NCBI GenBank assembly: GCA_037440065.1
Contig: JBBIUV010000017.1
Span: 558,001-622,000 of the forward strand
DNA length: 64,000 nt
Origin: UBA1563 sp037440065
GTDB lineage: Bacteria; Bacteroidota; Ignavibacteria; Ignavibacteriales; Ignavibacteriaceae
Direction: 5' to 3'
Numbering within the stretch: the first letter of the stretch is position 1; the number at the start of each line of letters is the position of its first letter. The notes beneath the pieces were generated by a model. That model was given only the letters and a program-made list of their open reading frames with translations. It was not told where the DNA came from and searched no databases. Positions 31,844 to 41,900 of the stretch are shown piece by piece. A program made the translations under genes and the position numbers.

Positions 31844-32668
31844 TTACTTTCGTCTTTTGATAATAAGTTTATTAGATACTTTTTTATGTTTTCTGGTCTT
31901 AAGACCTTTGGCTTTTTGGCCCCATGGTGATACTGGATGTCCACCGCCTGAAGTTTTACCTTCACCGCCCCCCATCGGGTGATCTACCGGGTTCATTGCA
32001 ACACCGCGGACAAAAGAACGAATTCCGCGCCATCTGTTTCTACCGGCTTTACCCTGGCTTAAGTTAGTTTGTTCAGCATTGCTTACGGTTCCGTAAGTAG
32101 CATAACATTCTAACCTAACCAATCTTATTTCACCGGAAGTAAGTTTCAATTGAGCGTATTCACCTTCTTTAGCCATTAATTGGATAGCAGCGCCAGCGCT
32201 TCTTCCAATTTGTCCACCTTTGCCAGGTTTCATTTCAACGTTGTGTAAAAAACTTCCAAGTGGTAATTCTTTTAATGGAAGTGCATTACCAACTTTAATT
32301 TCAGAGCCGGGACCGGATTGAATCGATTCACCAACTTTTAATCCATCAGGGGCGATGATATATCTTTTTTCACCATCAGCATAATGTAAAAGAGCAATTC
32401 TGGCAGTTCTGTTCGGATCATATTCGATCGAGAAAACTTTTGCAGGAATACCGAATTTATTTCTCTTGAAATCAATTAAACGATATCTTCTTTTATGACC
32501 ACCACCAATATGGCGTGAGGTTATGCGTCCGTGATTATTTCTACCGCCGGACTTTTTTAAGGATACCGTTAACGATTTTTCCGGGGTTGATTTTGTGATT
32601 TCATCAAACGTTGAAACCGACATAAATCGTGTTCCGGGAGTAACGGGTTTCATTTTTCTAATTGCCAT
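31844..32668 (-). CDS. rplB: Ribosomal protein L2
   Basis: A 274-aa protein close to the peptidyl transferase centre. RNA-binding motifs include GRITSRHIGGGHKRRYR and LPLGSFLHNVEMKPGKGGQ. The GVAMNPVDHPMGGGEGKTSGG loop contains the key histidine near the active site. Confidence 0.98.
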   Translation of the reverse strand: MAIRKMKPVTPGTRFMSVSTFDEITKSTPEKSLTVSLKKSGGRNNHGRITSRHIGGGHKRRYRLIDFKRNKFGIPAKVFSIEYDPNRTARIALLHYADGEKRYIIAPDGLKVGESIQSGPGSEIKVGNALPLKELPLGSFLHNVEMKPGKGGQIGRSAGAAIQLMAKEGEYAQLKLTSGEIRLVRLECYATYGTVSNAEQTNLSQGKAGRNRWRGIRSFVRGVAMNPVDHPMGGGEGKTSGGGHPVSPWGQKAKGLKTRKHKKVSNKLIIKRRK

Positions 32669-32694
32669 TTATCGTAGCTCCAAATCCAATTTTC

Positions 32695-32988
32695 TTAAAC
32701 TTGCTCAAATAAATCTATTTTATCACCGGTCTTCAAAGAAACAAAAGCTTTTTTGTATTTAGCTGTGCTGCCAATAAATCTTCCTCTTTTGGAGAGTTGA
32801 GTTTTAACTTTGCCTTTGTTTACAACCGTATTAACCGAAGTAACCGTAACATTAAACTTTTTTGCGATGGCTTTTGCAATTTCAATTTTGTTAGCATTAA
32901 CAGAAACTACAAATCCGTATTTGTTTTCATCAGTGTTACTTTTTGTAACTTTTTCCGTAAAAAGGGGTTTAATCAAAATTCCTTGCAT
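32695..32988 (-). CDS. rplW: Ribosomal protein L23
   Basis: A 97-aa protein at the tunnel exit that docks trigger factor and SRP. It shows LIKPLFTEKVTKS and VNKGKVKTQLSKRGRFIG. Its ATG overlaps the rplD stop by one base (TAATG), indicating coupled translation. Confidence 0.97.
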   Translation of the reverse strand: MQGILIKPLFTEKVTKSNTDENKYGFVVSVNANKIEIAKAIAKKFNVTVTSVNTVVNKGKVKTQLSKRGRFIGSTAKYKKAFVSLKTGDKIDLFEQV

Positions 32989-33632
32989 TAGCTTACCACC
33001 TCTTTCTGCGCAACTTGATTATTCAACACTTCAATTGCACTTTTCTGAACTAAAAGAACTTGGTTGTTAAGAATCTGATATGGAGCAGCATTCTGTGCTT
33101 CAAGAACTTTTACTTTATTAATATTTCTTCCGGATTTCCAAACATTTTCTTGTTTCCCGTTGGTTAAAACCAAAGTCTTTTTACCTTCGATCTTTAATGC
33201 CTTCAAAATAGAGAGAAAACTTTGTGTTTTAGGGCTATCAAAATTAAAGTCATCAACAACAACTAATTGCTCATCTTTAACTTTGTAACTTAAAGCTGAT
33301 CTTCTTGCAAGAGCTTTAACTTTTTTAGGTAAATCTTGTCTGTAATCTCTAGGACGAGGTCCAAAAATTGTTCCGCCACCAACCCATAATGGAGAACGAG
33401 TAGTACCGGCACGAGCACCGCCTCTTCCTTTTTGCTTCCAGGGTTTTTTACCACCGCCGCTTACTTCGCCGCGTTCTTTGGATTTATGTGTTCCTTGTCT
33501 TTGGTTTGCAAGAAAAGCTTTAACCGATAAATAAATTACGTGGTCATTCGGTTCAATTCCGAAAACACTATCGGTTAATTCTACTTTTTCACCGGACAAA
33601 GTGCCATCTATTTTGTAAACATCTACTAACAT
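32988..33632 (-). CDS. rplD: Ribosomal protein L4
   Basis: A 214-aa protein whose extended loop reaches the exit tunnel (GEVSGGGKKPWKQKGRGGAR, TRSPLWVGGGTIFGPRPRDY). In E. coli L4 regulates the S10 operon; here the tuf-rpsJ gap carries a terminator hairpin, but an L4 response cannot be inferred. Confidence 0.98.
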   Translation of the reverse strand: MLVDVYKIDGTLSGEKVELTDSVFGIEPNDHVIYLSVKAFLANQRQGTHKSKERGEVSGGGKKPWKQKGRGGARAGTTRSPLWVGGGTIFGPRPRDYRQDLPKKVKALARRSALSYKVKDEQLVVVDDFNFDSPKTQSFLSILKALKIEGKKTLVLTNGKQENVWKSGRNINKVKVLEAQNAAPYQILNNQVLLVQKSAIEVLNNQVAQKEVVS

Positions 33633-33644
33633 TTTTATACCAAA

Positions 33645-34268
33645 CTACTTTTTATACAATTCAACTATTGAGTTAATTGATCCTGGAATACTTCCTTTAA
33701 CAAAAATTACATTTTTTTCAGCGTTAACTTTAAGGACCTTCAAGTTATGAACGGTTACTGAATCGTTACCCATTCTTCCAGCCATTCTCTGACCTTTAAA
33801 AACTCTTGACGGATATGACGAAGCGCCGATAGAACCTGGAGCTCTTAAACGATCGCTTTGACCGTGGGTGGTTCCACCAACACCGCCAAAACCATGGCGT
33901 TTCATAACACCCTGGAATCCTTTTCCTTTACTGATTCCACGAACTTTAATTGATTCACCTTCGGTGAAAAAAGAAACGCTAATGTCATCTCCAACTTTGT
34001 AAGCATCAACTGAAGGAAAAGCAAACTCTTTAAGAACCGCATAGCAAGGAAGATTGTTCTTTTTGAAAAAACCTACTTCAGGTTTAGAAAATGCTTTTTC
34101 TTTTTTCTCTTGAAAACCTAATTGCAATGCAGCATAACCATTTTTTTCTACGGTTTTAATAGCTGTTACTTTGCATGGTCCAACTTCAATAGCGGTTGCA
34201 ACAATCCGTTGACCTTCTGCATCGTAAATATTTGTCATACCTAATTTTTTACCTAATAACCCGGACAT
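33645..34268 (-). CDS. rplC: Ribosomal protein L3
   Basis: A 207-aa assembly initiator protein. It starts MSGLLGKKLGMTNIY; the ATG at 34268 has GGAG 6 nt upstream, whereas an upstream in-frame start at 34310 would overlap rpsJ. The signature KGFQGVMKRHGFGGVGGTTHGQ contains the glutamine methylated in some bacteria. Confidence 0.97.
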   Translation of the reverse strand: MSGLLGKKLGMTNIYDAEGQRIVATAIEVGPCKVTAIKTVEKNGYAALQLGFQEKKEKAFSKPEVGFFKKNNLPCYAVLKEFAFPSVDAYKVGDDISVSFFTEGESIKVRGISKGKGFQGVMKRHGFGGVGGTTHGQSDRLRAPGSIGASSYPSRVFKGQRMAGRMGNDSVTVHNLKVLKVNAEKNVIFVKGSIPGSINSIVELYKK

Positions 34269-34284
34269 GGTTACTCCATCTTCA

Positions 34285-34593
34285 TTATAACTTAATCTCA
34301 ATGTCAACACCAGCTGGTATATCCAGCTTACTCAAAGAATCAATTGTTTTGGAATTAGAATTATGAATATCAATAATTCTTTTGTGAGCTCTGGTTTCGA
34401 ACTGCTCACGGGATTTTTTATCAACGTGAGGAGAACGGAGAACAGTATAAACGGTGCGCTTTGTAGGCAACGGAATCGGTCCTGAAACGACTGCACCGGT
34501 ACTTCTAACGGTTTTAATAATCTTTTCAGTCGATTTATCAATCAAAATATGATCATATGATTTTAGTTTAATACGAATCTTTTGACCAGGCAC
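34285..34593 (-). CDS. rpsJ: Ribosomal protein S10 (NusE)
   Basis: A 102-aa protein of the 30S head, also a partner of NusB/NusG in antitermination. It starts at GTG with AAGGAG 8 nt upstream. It has PGQKIRIKLKSYDH and the signature GPIPLPTKRTVYTVLRSPHV. It is the first gene of the S10 operon, directly after the tuf terminator. Confidence 0.98.
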   Translation of the reverse strand: MPGQKIRIKLKSYDHILIDKSTEKIIKTVRSTGAVVSGPIPLPTKRTVYTVLRSPHVDKKSREQFETRAHKRIIDIHNSNSKTIDSLSKLDIPAGVDIEIKL

Positions 34594-34625
34594 TTACTTA
34601 TCTCCTTAACAATTATTTAGACACA

Positions 34626-34650
34626 AAAAGGGAGTCTTAAACTCCCTTTT
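34626..34650 (-). terminator. Intrinsic terminator/attenuator between tuf and rpsJ
   Basis: AAAAGGGAGT (34626-34635) pairs perfectly with ACTCCCTTTT (34641-34650) around a 5-nt loop. On the minus strand the stem is followed by TTTTTGTG. It lies 15 nt after the tuf stop. No separate promoter was seen in the remaining ~30 bp before rpsJ, so partial read-through into the S10 operon is likely. Confidence 0.8.
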
Positions 34651-34665
34651 CGCTATTCATTTCAT

Positions 34666-35871
34666 TTATTCTATAATTTTACCAACAACACCAGCACCAA
34701 CTGTACGACCACCTTCACGGATAGCGAAGCGTAATCCTTCTTCCATCGCAATTGTAGTGATGAGTACGATTGATAACTTAACGTCGTCACCAGGCATAAC
34801 CATTTCAACACCTTCCGGTAAGGAAGCTACACCGGTTACGTCGGTTGTTCTAAAATAGAACTGAGGACGATAACCGTTGAAGAATGGAGTATGACGTCCA
34901 CCTTCATCTTTTGAAAGGATGTAAACCTGAGCTTCAAATTTCTTGTGAGGAGTAATCGTTCCTGTTTTAGCAAGAACCATTCCTCTTTCAATTTCATTTT
35001 TATCGACACCACGTAAAAGGATACCGGCGTTATCACCAGCCATAGCAGCATCTAATTCTTTTCTGAACATTTCGATACCGGTTACAACTGTCTTTTTGTG
35101 TAAGCCTAAACCAATAAGTTCAACTTCTTCCTGAATTTTAACTTGTCCTCTTTCAACTCTTCCAGTAGCAACGGTACCACGACCAGTGATTGAGAAAACG
35201 TCTTCAACAGGCATCAAGAAAGGTTTATCAACACTTCTTTCAGGAACTGGAACGTAGCTATCTACTGCATCCATAAGTTCCCAGATACAGTTATAACGTG
35301 GATCGCTTGGATCAGCGTTGCTTGCGCCAGCTTCCAAAGCGTGTAAAGCAGAACCTTTAACGATCGGAATATCATCGCCAGGGAATTCATATTTGCTCAA
35401 TAATTCTCTGATTTCCATTTCAACGAGATCGATCAATTCAGGATCATCTACTGCATCAACTTTATTCATGAAAACTACGATTCTAGGTACACCTACTTGG
35501 CGAGCTAAAAGAATGTGTTCTCTTGTTTGAGGCATAGGTCCGTCTGTCGCAGCAACTACAAGAATAGCACCGTCCATCTGAGCAGCACCAGTGATCATGT
35601 TTTTAACATAATCTGCGTGACCAGGACAGTCAACGTGAGCATAGTGTCTGTTAGCGGTTGAATATTCTACGTGAGCTGTTGCAATGGTAATACCACGTTC
35701 TCTTTCTTCAGGAGCATTATCAATAGAGTCGAAAGTTCTCACTTGAGAAAGACCTTTTCTTGCAAGAGCCATTGTTATAGCTGCAGTTAAGGTTGTTTTA
35801 CCATGATCTACGTGACCGATTGTTCCGACGTTTACGTGCGGCTTACTTCTGTCAAATTTTTCTTTGGCCAT
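34666..35871 (-). CDS. tuf: Translation elongation factor Tu
   Basis: A 401-aa GTPase delivering aminoacyl-tRNA. G1 is GHVDHGKTTL, G2 is the RGITIATAHVEY switch, G3 is DCPGHADY, and G4 is NKVD. The beta-barrel domains 2 and 3 are complete, ending EGGRTVGAGVVGKIIE. It follows fusA in the str operon. No second copy is seen at the tRNA-secE locus. Confidence 0.99.
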   Translation of the reverse strand: MAKEKFDRSKPHVNVGTIGHVDHGKTTLTAAITMALARKGLSQVRTFDSIDNAPEERERGITIATAHVEYSTANRHYAHVDCPGHADYVKNMITGAAQMDGAILVVAATDGPMPQTREHILLARQVGVPRIVVFMNKVDAVDDPELIDLVEMEIRELLSKYEFPGDDIPIVKGSALHALEAGASNADPSDPRYNCIWELMDAVDSYVPVPERSVDKPFLMPVEDVFSITGRGTVATGRVERGQVKIQEEVELIGLGLHKKTVVTGIEMFRKELDAAMAGDNAGILLRGVDKNEIERGMVLAKTGTITPHKKFEAQVYILSKDEGGRHTPFFNGYRPQFYFRTTDVTGVASLPEGVEMVMPGDDVKLSIVLITTIAMEEGLRFAIREGGRTVGAGVVGKIIE

Positions 35872-35924
35872 TTAATTCTCCTTTTTACTTACTTTCTTTG
35901 AGTTCTTAAATATTAATTATTTTA

Positions 35925-38012
35925 TTAATGACTTTTTCCGGATGATTTTTCAGCAATTTCTTCGGCAACCGATTTTGGAACTTCGGAATAATGTGAAAAT
36001 TGCATCGAATAAATGGCTCTTCCTTGCGTCATTGAACGCAATACAGTAGAATAACCAAACATTTCAGCAAGTGGAACTTGAGCTTTTATTACTTGAGCAT
36101 CTTTTCTAGCTGAAAATCCTTCTATTCTTCCTCTTCTCGAGTTTAGGTCACCCATAACATCCCCAAGATAATCTTCGGGTGAAATTACCTCTACTGCCAT
36201 AATTGGCTCTAAGAGAATTGGATTAGCTTTTCTTGCACCAGCCTTAAATCCCATTGAACCGGCAACTTTGAATGACAATTCATCTGAATCTACATCATGA
36301 TATGAACCGTCATATAATTTAACTTTAATGTCTACCATTGGGAAACCGGCAACTACACCGTTTTTCATGGCTTCTTGAATTCCGGCTGAAACAGGAGCGA
36401 TATATTCCTTGGGAACAACGCCACCTACAATTGCATTAATAAATTCATAGCCTTTACCGACTTCATTCGGGCTAATTTCTAACCAAACATGACCAAATTT
36501 TCCGCGTCCGCCTGATTGTTTAACAAACTTGCCTTCTGCGTTAACAGATTGCGTGATTGTTTCGCGGTAAGCAACTTGCGGTTTTCCAACATTTGCTTCT
36601 ACTTTGAATTCACGTCTCATTCTATCTACAAGAATTTCAAGGTGAAGTTCACCCATACCACTTATCAAAGTCTGACTGGTTTCATCATCTACTTTAACTT
36701 TGAATGTTGGGTCTTCTTCTGATAATTTTGATAAAGCTTCAGAGAGTTTATCCTGATCTGCTTTAGTTTTTGGTTCAATAGCAATTTGAATAACTGGTTC
36801 TGGGAATACAATTTTCTCCATAATGACCGGATCATCTTCGCTACAAAGCGTATCACCGGTTCTTGTATATTTCAAACCAATTGCTGCAGCAATATCACCG
36901 GCTCGTACAGTTGAAACTTCCTCACGATGATTTGCATGCATTTGTAATAATCTGCTAATTCTTTCCTTTTTCTGGCTAACAGAATTATAAACGTATGAAC
37001 CAGACTCAAGTTTACCGGCATATACTCTAAAAAAGGTAAGTTTACCAACAAAAGGATCATTCATCATTTTAAAAGCTAAAGCAGTGAATTTTTCCTTTTC
37101 GTCGATCTTTCTGGTTACCGAGTCGTTCGAATTAACATGATGTGCAGTAACCTCTCCGGTATCTGAAGGAGCAGGCAAAAAGTCAACCACAGCATCCAAT
37201 AAACGTTGAACGCCTTTGTTTTTAAATGATGAGCCACAAAGAACAGGAATAATCTTTGCTTCGATCGTTGCTGTTCTTAAAACTTTAATTATTTCTTGTT
37301 CGGAAATTTCTTCTCCAGCAAGATATTTTTCCAAAAGAGTGTCATCAACATCGGAAACTGCTTCAAGCATCTCTGTGCGATACTTATTTGCAATTTCAAC
37401 TAGGTCATGAGGAATTTCCATCTCGTCATAGGTACTACCAAGAGTTTCTTCATGAAAAATTCTGGATTTAAAAGAAATCAAATCAATAATTCCAGAAAAC
37501 ATGTCCCCTTCGCCTATTGGTAGGGTAACTAGAATTGCATTCGCTCCCAATCTTTCACGGATCATTTGCAAAGCATTGTAAAAATCAGCACCAATGCGAT
37601 CCATCTTGTTAATAAAAGCAATTCTTGGGACTTGATATTTATCAGCTTGTCTCCAAACAGTCTCAGATTGAGGTTCAACACCGCCAACTGCACAGAATAA
37701 AGCGATAGCACCATCCAGTACGCGTAAGGATCTTTCAACTTCGGCTGTAAAGTCAACGTGTCCCGGGGTGTCAATAATATTAATTTGATGATCTAACCAA
37801 TAACAAGTTGTAGCAGCGCTGGTAATCGTAATTCCACGTTCCTTTTCCTGTTCCATCCAATCCATCGTCGCAGCGCCGTCATGCACTTCACCAAGTCGGT
37901 GTAACTTTCCGGTATAATACAAAATTCTTTCAGTCGTAGTAGTTTTACCGGCGTCAATGTGAGCCATGATTCCAATATTACGAACTTTATTTATAGGGTA
38001 AACTTGTGCCAT
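35925..38012 (-). CDS. fusA: Translation elongation factor G
   Basis: A 695-aa translocase GTPase. G1 is AHIDAGKTTTTERIL, G3 is DTPGHVDF, and G4 is NKMDRIGA. Domain IV has the tip loop SGGRGKFGHVWLEI, and domain V ends near MQFSHYSEVPKSVAEEI. It lies 19 nt after rpsG. Confidence 0.98.
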   Translation of the reverse strand: MAQVYPINKVRNIGIMAHIDAGKTTTTERILYYTGKLHRLGEVHDGAATMDWMEQEKERGITITSAATTCYWLDHQINIIDTPGHVDFTAEVERSLRVLDGAIALFCAVGGVEPQSETVWRQADKYQVPRIAFINKMDRIGADFYNALQMIRERLGANAILVTLPIGEGDMFSGIIDLISFKSRIFHEETLGSTYDEMEIPHDLVEIANKYRTEMLEAVSDVDDTLLEKYLAGEEISEQEIIKVLRTATIEAKIIPVLCGSSFKNKGVQRLLDAVVDFLPAPSDTGEVTAHHVNSNDSVTRKIDEKEKFTALAFKMMNDPFVGKLTFFRVYAGKLESGSYVYNSVSQKKERISRLLQMHANHREEVSTVRAGDIAAAIGLKYTRTGDTLCSEDDPVIMEKIVFPEPVIQIAIEPKTKADQDKLSEALSKLSEEDPTFKVKVDDETSQTLISGMGELHLEILVDRMRREFKVEANVGKPQVAYRETITQSVNAEGKFVKQSGGRGKFGHVWLEISPNEVGKGYEFINAIVGGVVPKEYIAPVSAGIQEAMKNGVVAGFPMVDIKVKLYDGSYHDVDSDELSFKVAGSMGFKAGARKANPILLEPIMAVEVISPEDYLGDVMGDLNSRRGRIEGFSARKDAQVIKAQVPLAEMFGYSTVLRSMTQGRAIYSMQFSHYSEVPKSVAEEIAEKSSGKSH

Positions 38013-38031
38013 TCTACTTTCTTAATTTACA

Positions 38032-38499
38032 TTACCATTTAAAATGAGCAAAAGCTTTATTTGCTTCAGCCATTTTATGTGTCTCTTCTTTTTTCTTTAC
38101 GGAAGCTCCTTCATTGTTTGAAGCAGCCAATAATTCATTTGCTAATTTAACTGACATAGATTTTTCGCTACGTTTACGAGCATAAGTCTTAATCCATCTC
38201 ATTGCTAAAGCGATACGTCTTTCTGGACGCACTTCCATAGGAACTTGATAGGTTGCTCCGCCAACTCTTCTACTGCGAACTTCAATAAGAGGTTGAACAT
38301 TGCTCATTGCTTTTTTAAAGACTTCAATACCGGGTTTTTTAGTTTTTTCTTCCAAAATATCAAATGCAGAGTAAACAATATCTCTTGCAACAGATTTTTT
38401 CCCTTCATACATGATTGCATTAACAAATTTTGCAACAACCATGTCGTTAAACTTAGGATCCGGCTTTATGTATCGCTTTTCAGCTCTTTTCTTTCTCAT
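38032..38499 (-). CDS. rpsG: Ribosomal protein S7
   Basis: A 155-aa initiator of 30S head assembly. It has MRKKRAEKRYIKPDPKFND, VRSRRVGGATYQVPMEVRPERR and the C-terminal HKMAEANKAFAHFKW. Its ATG is 5 nt after the rpsL stop. Confidence 0.98.
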   Translation of the reverse strand: MRKKRAEKRYIKPDPKFNDMVVAKFVNAIMYEGKKSVARDIVYSAFDILEEKTKKPGIEVFKKAMSNVQPLIEVRSRRVGGATYQVPMEVRPERRIALAMRWIKTYARKRSEKSMSVKLANELLAASNNEGASVKKKEETHKMAEANKAFAHFKW

Positions 38500-38504
38500 A
38501 CTTC

Positions 38505-38882
38505 TTATTTCGATTTAGGTTTTTTAGCACCATATTTAGATCTACTTTGTTTTCTATCTTCCACACCACTGGTATCAAGTGTTCCACGAATAATATGATA
38601 ACGAACACCCGGAAGATCTTTGATTCTTCCACCTCTAATTAATACAATAGAGTGTTCCTGCAAATTATGACCTTCACCTGGAATGTAGGCCGTAACTTCC
38701 ATGTTATTGGTTAAGCGAACTCTTGCTACTTTTCTTAAAGCAGAGTTAGGTTTTTTGGGAGTAGTTGTATAAACTCTTGTACAAACTCCACGCTTTTGTG
38801 GGCATCCGTCAAGGGCGGGGGCCTTACTGTTCGATTTAATAACCTTGCGACCTTTTCGCACTAATTGGTTGATTGTTGGCAC
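38505..38882 (-). CDS. rpsL: Ribosomal protein S12
   Basis: A 125-aa decoding-centre protein. It starts MPTINQLVRKGRK. The streptomycin-contact segment TTPKKPNSALRK and the GGRIKDLPGVRYHI loop look wild type (Lys present at the classical resistance positions). It is the first gene of the str operon, under the promoter at 38927-38955. Confidence 0.98.
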   Translation of the reverse strand: MPTINQLVRKGRKVIKSNSKAPALDGCPQKRGVCTRVYTTTPKKPNSALRKVARVRLTNNMEVTAYIPGEGHNLQEHSIVLIRGGRIKDLPGVRYHIIRGTLDTSGVEDRKQSRSKYGAKKPKSK

Positions 38883-38926
38883 TAAAAACTCTCCAAAAAT
38901 TCTTTAATTAAAAAAATTAGCCTTAC

Positions 38927-38955
38927 AATATATGATTAATATTATTTTTTGTCAA
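38927..38955 (-). promoter_or_regulatory. Strong sigma-70-type promoter of the str operon (rpsL)
   Basis: On the minus strand: a perfect TTGACA (38955-38950), an AT-only-but-one 17-nt spacer (38949-38933), and TATATT (38932-38927), one base off consensus. The expected start near 38920 leaves a leader of about 38 nt, with GGAG before the rpsL ATG. It lies in the 102-bp gap after rpoC, so the str operon need not depend on rpoBC transcription. Confidence 0.8.
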
Positions 38956-38984
38956 GAAAACCAGTCTGATTTTTGCTTTTTATT

Positions 38985-41900
38985 TTAGGCTTCTTGTGAA
39001 ATCACTTCTGTTTCTGTCACTTCCGGTTCAGCTGATTTCAAAATAACGTTTTTGTATTTCTTAAGTCCAGTTCCAGCTGGTATTAGTTGTCCCATGACAA
39101 CATTTTCTTTCAGTCCACGCAGTGTATCATTTTTAGCTGCAATCGCTGCATTTGTTAAGACTTTAGTGGTTTCCTGGAAGGAAGCCGCTGAAATAAAGCT
39201 CTCAGTAGATAATGCAGCCTGAGTAATCCCAAGCAGAATATGTTCAAATGTTGCAGGTTTTGCATCTCTAACTTCAACTTCTTTCTTTGCTTTTCTCTTA
39301 AGATCAGCATCGATTTCACGAAGTTTTGATTTACTGATAACTTGACCTTCTTTTAACTTGGAATCACCTTTTGAAACAACAACCGATGAGTTCAATAGTC
39401 TCTGGTTTTCTTCAAAGAAGTCATACCGATCAACAGTATCATCTTCTAAGAATTTCGAGTCACCTGAGTCAACAATACGCAATTTCTGTAACATTTGTCT
39501 TACGATAACTTCAATATGTTTATCATTAATCTTAACACCCTGGAGGCGGTAAACATCTTGAATTTCGTTTAATAAATATTCCTGAACCGCATTTGTTCCG
39601 TTAATTTTCAAAATGTCATGCGGATTAATTGGTCCATCGGTGATTTTTTCACCAGCTGGGATTTCGTCTCCCTCTTGGACTAAAACGTGCTTAGACAACG
39701 GGACGTTATATTTTTTCTGATCGGATTCATCAATCGCCACAACAAGAATTTCTCTCGATCCTTTCTTCTTTGCACCGAATTTTACGATTCCTTCAATCTC
39801 AGAAACAATTGCCGGTTCTTGAGGGCTTCTGGCTTCAAAAAGTTCTGTAACTCTTGGAAGACCGCCTGTAATGTCTCTAGATTTTGAAGCTTGTTTCGAA
39901 ATTTTGGCAAGGATTGTTCCAGCAAAAATTTCTTCTCCTTCTTCAACAGAGAGGAATGCTCGGATCGGCAAGTTGAATGTTTTTGTGGTTCCATCATGAG
40001 CTTCAATAGCAATACTCGGTGTCAAGTTTTTGTCTTTCGACTCAATCACGATTTTCTGAACGTGTCCAGTCTGCTCATCTGTAATTTGCTGAATAGTGTT
40101 ATTGTCGATCAGGTCGATAAATCTAACTTTACCGGTAATATCACTAATGATGAGCGAGTTATAAGGATCGTGATTATATAAAGGAGTTTTCTTAGTAACT
40201 TTTGCACCTTCACGAACATGCAACTCAGCTCCGTAAGGAACATCATATTTTTTAATAACTACATCATTATCGTCATAAATTTCTACTGAACCACGGCGTC
40301 CGGTTACAACCTGAATTTTACCCATGAATCCATCTTTTTCAACCGAATTAATTCTATTGAATTTAACATAACCACTAACAGCAGATTCAACTTGAGATTG
40401 ACTAGCAATACGAGATGAAGTACCACCTAAGTGGAAAGTTCTAAGTGTAAGCTGAGTACCAGGTTCACCAATTGATTGAGCGGCAACAACACCAACTGCT
40501 TCACCGACTTCAACCAATTTACCGGTTGTTAGGTTTCTGCCGTAACATTTAGCACAAACTCCATGTTTTGATTCGCATGTAAGTACTGTTCTAATATAAA
40601 CCGAATCAATATTGGCATCTTCAATACTTTGTGCGATAGTTTCGGTAATTAGTTCACCGGCACCAACAATCAGTTCGTCTGTTTTTGAATCATAGATATC
40701 TTCTTGAGAAACACGACCCGTAATACGTTCTGCAAGTGGTTCTCTTTCTTCTTCAACATCTTTTAAAGCAGTGATATGAATTCCAAGAATAGTTCCGCAA
40801 TCAATATCAGTAATAATAACATCTTGAGAAACGTCAACTAATCTTCTTGTTAAGTAACCGGCATCAGCTGTTTTAAGAGCTGTATCGGCAAGACCTTTTC
40901 TCGCACCGTGTGTAGATATAAAGTATTCAAGAACCGACAATCCTTCTTTAAAGTTAGCGATGATCGGGTTTTCAATAATTTCTCCAGCTTGACCGCTTAA
41001 AGATTTCTGCGGTTTCATCATCAATCCACGCATGCCGGCTAACTGACGAACTTGTTCTTGCGAACCTCTAGCACCAGAGTCAACCATCATGTGAATCGCA
41101 TTAAATCCGTTTTCAGCTTTCTTTAATTTTTCCATCAAAATTTTAGCGACGTCGTTCGTGGTATGTGTCCAAACGTCGATGATTTTATTATAGCGCTCAG
41201 TATCGGTAATAACACCTTGTTCGTGCTCATTAAGAATTTGTTCAACTTTTTCGTTTGCACTGCTGATGTAAGTTTCTTTTTCAGCAGGAATAAGCATATC
41301 GCTAAAGCTGATAGATAATCCGCCTGCAGTAGCATAACGGAATCCGGTAGCTTTCAGATCATCAAGGAACTTTGCAGTAACTTTGTTACCGAGTTTAAGG
41401 AATACTTTACCGATGAATCCACCAAAAGTTTTCTTAATAAGCAGATGGTTGAAAAATCCCATTTCTTTCGGAACAATCTGATTGAAAATAACTCTACCGA
41501 TTGTTGTTTCGATCAACTCTCCGTCAATGCGAACATTAACTTTTGCATGAAGTCCAACGATCCTATTATTGTATGCAATAATAGCTTCTTCAGGTGAACT
41601 AAAACTCATTCCTTCACCAACATCACCATCTTTTTTCTTAGTCAAATAGTAGCAACCAAGAACGATATCTTGTGTTGGAACTACGATTGGACTTCCGTTT
41701 TGAGGTGAAAGAATATTGTGAGAGCTAAGCATTAATAATGCTGCTTCAAGTTGAGCTTCATAAGAAAGCGGAACGTGAACAGCCATCTGATCACCGTCGA
41801 AATCTGCGTTGAATGCCGTACAAACCATCGGATGTAAACGGATAGCTTTTTCATCAATAAGAACCGGTTGAAAAGCCTGGATACCAAGTCTGTGCAGTGT

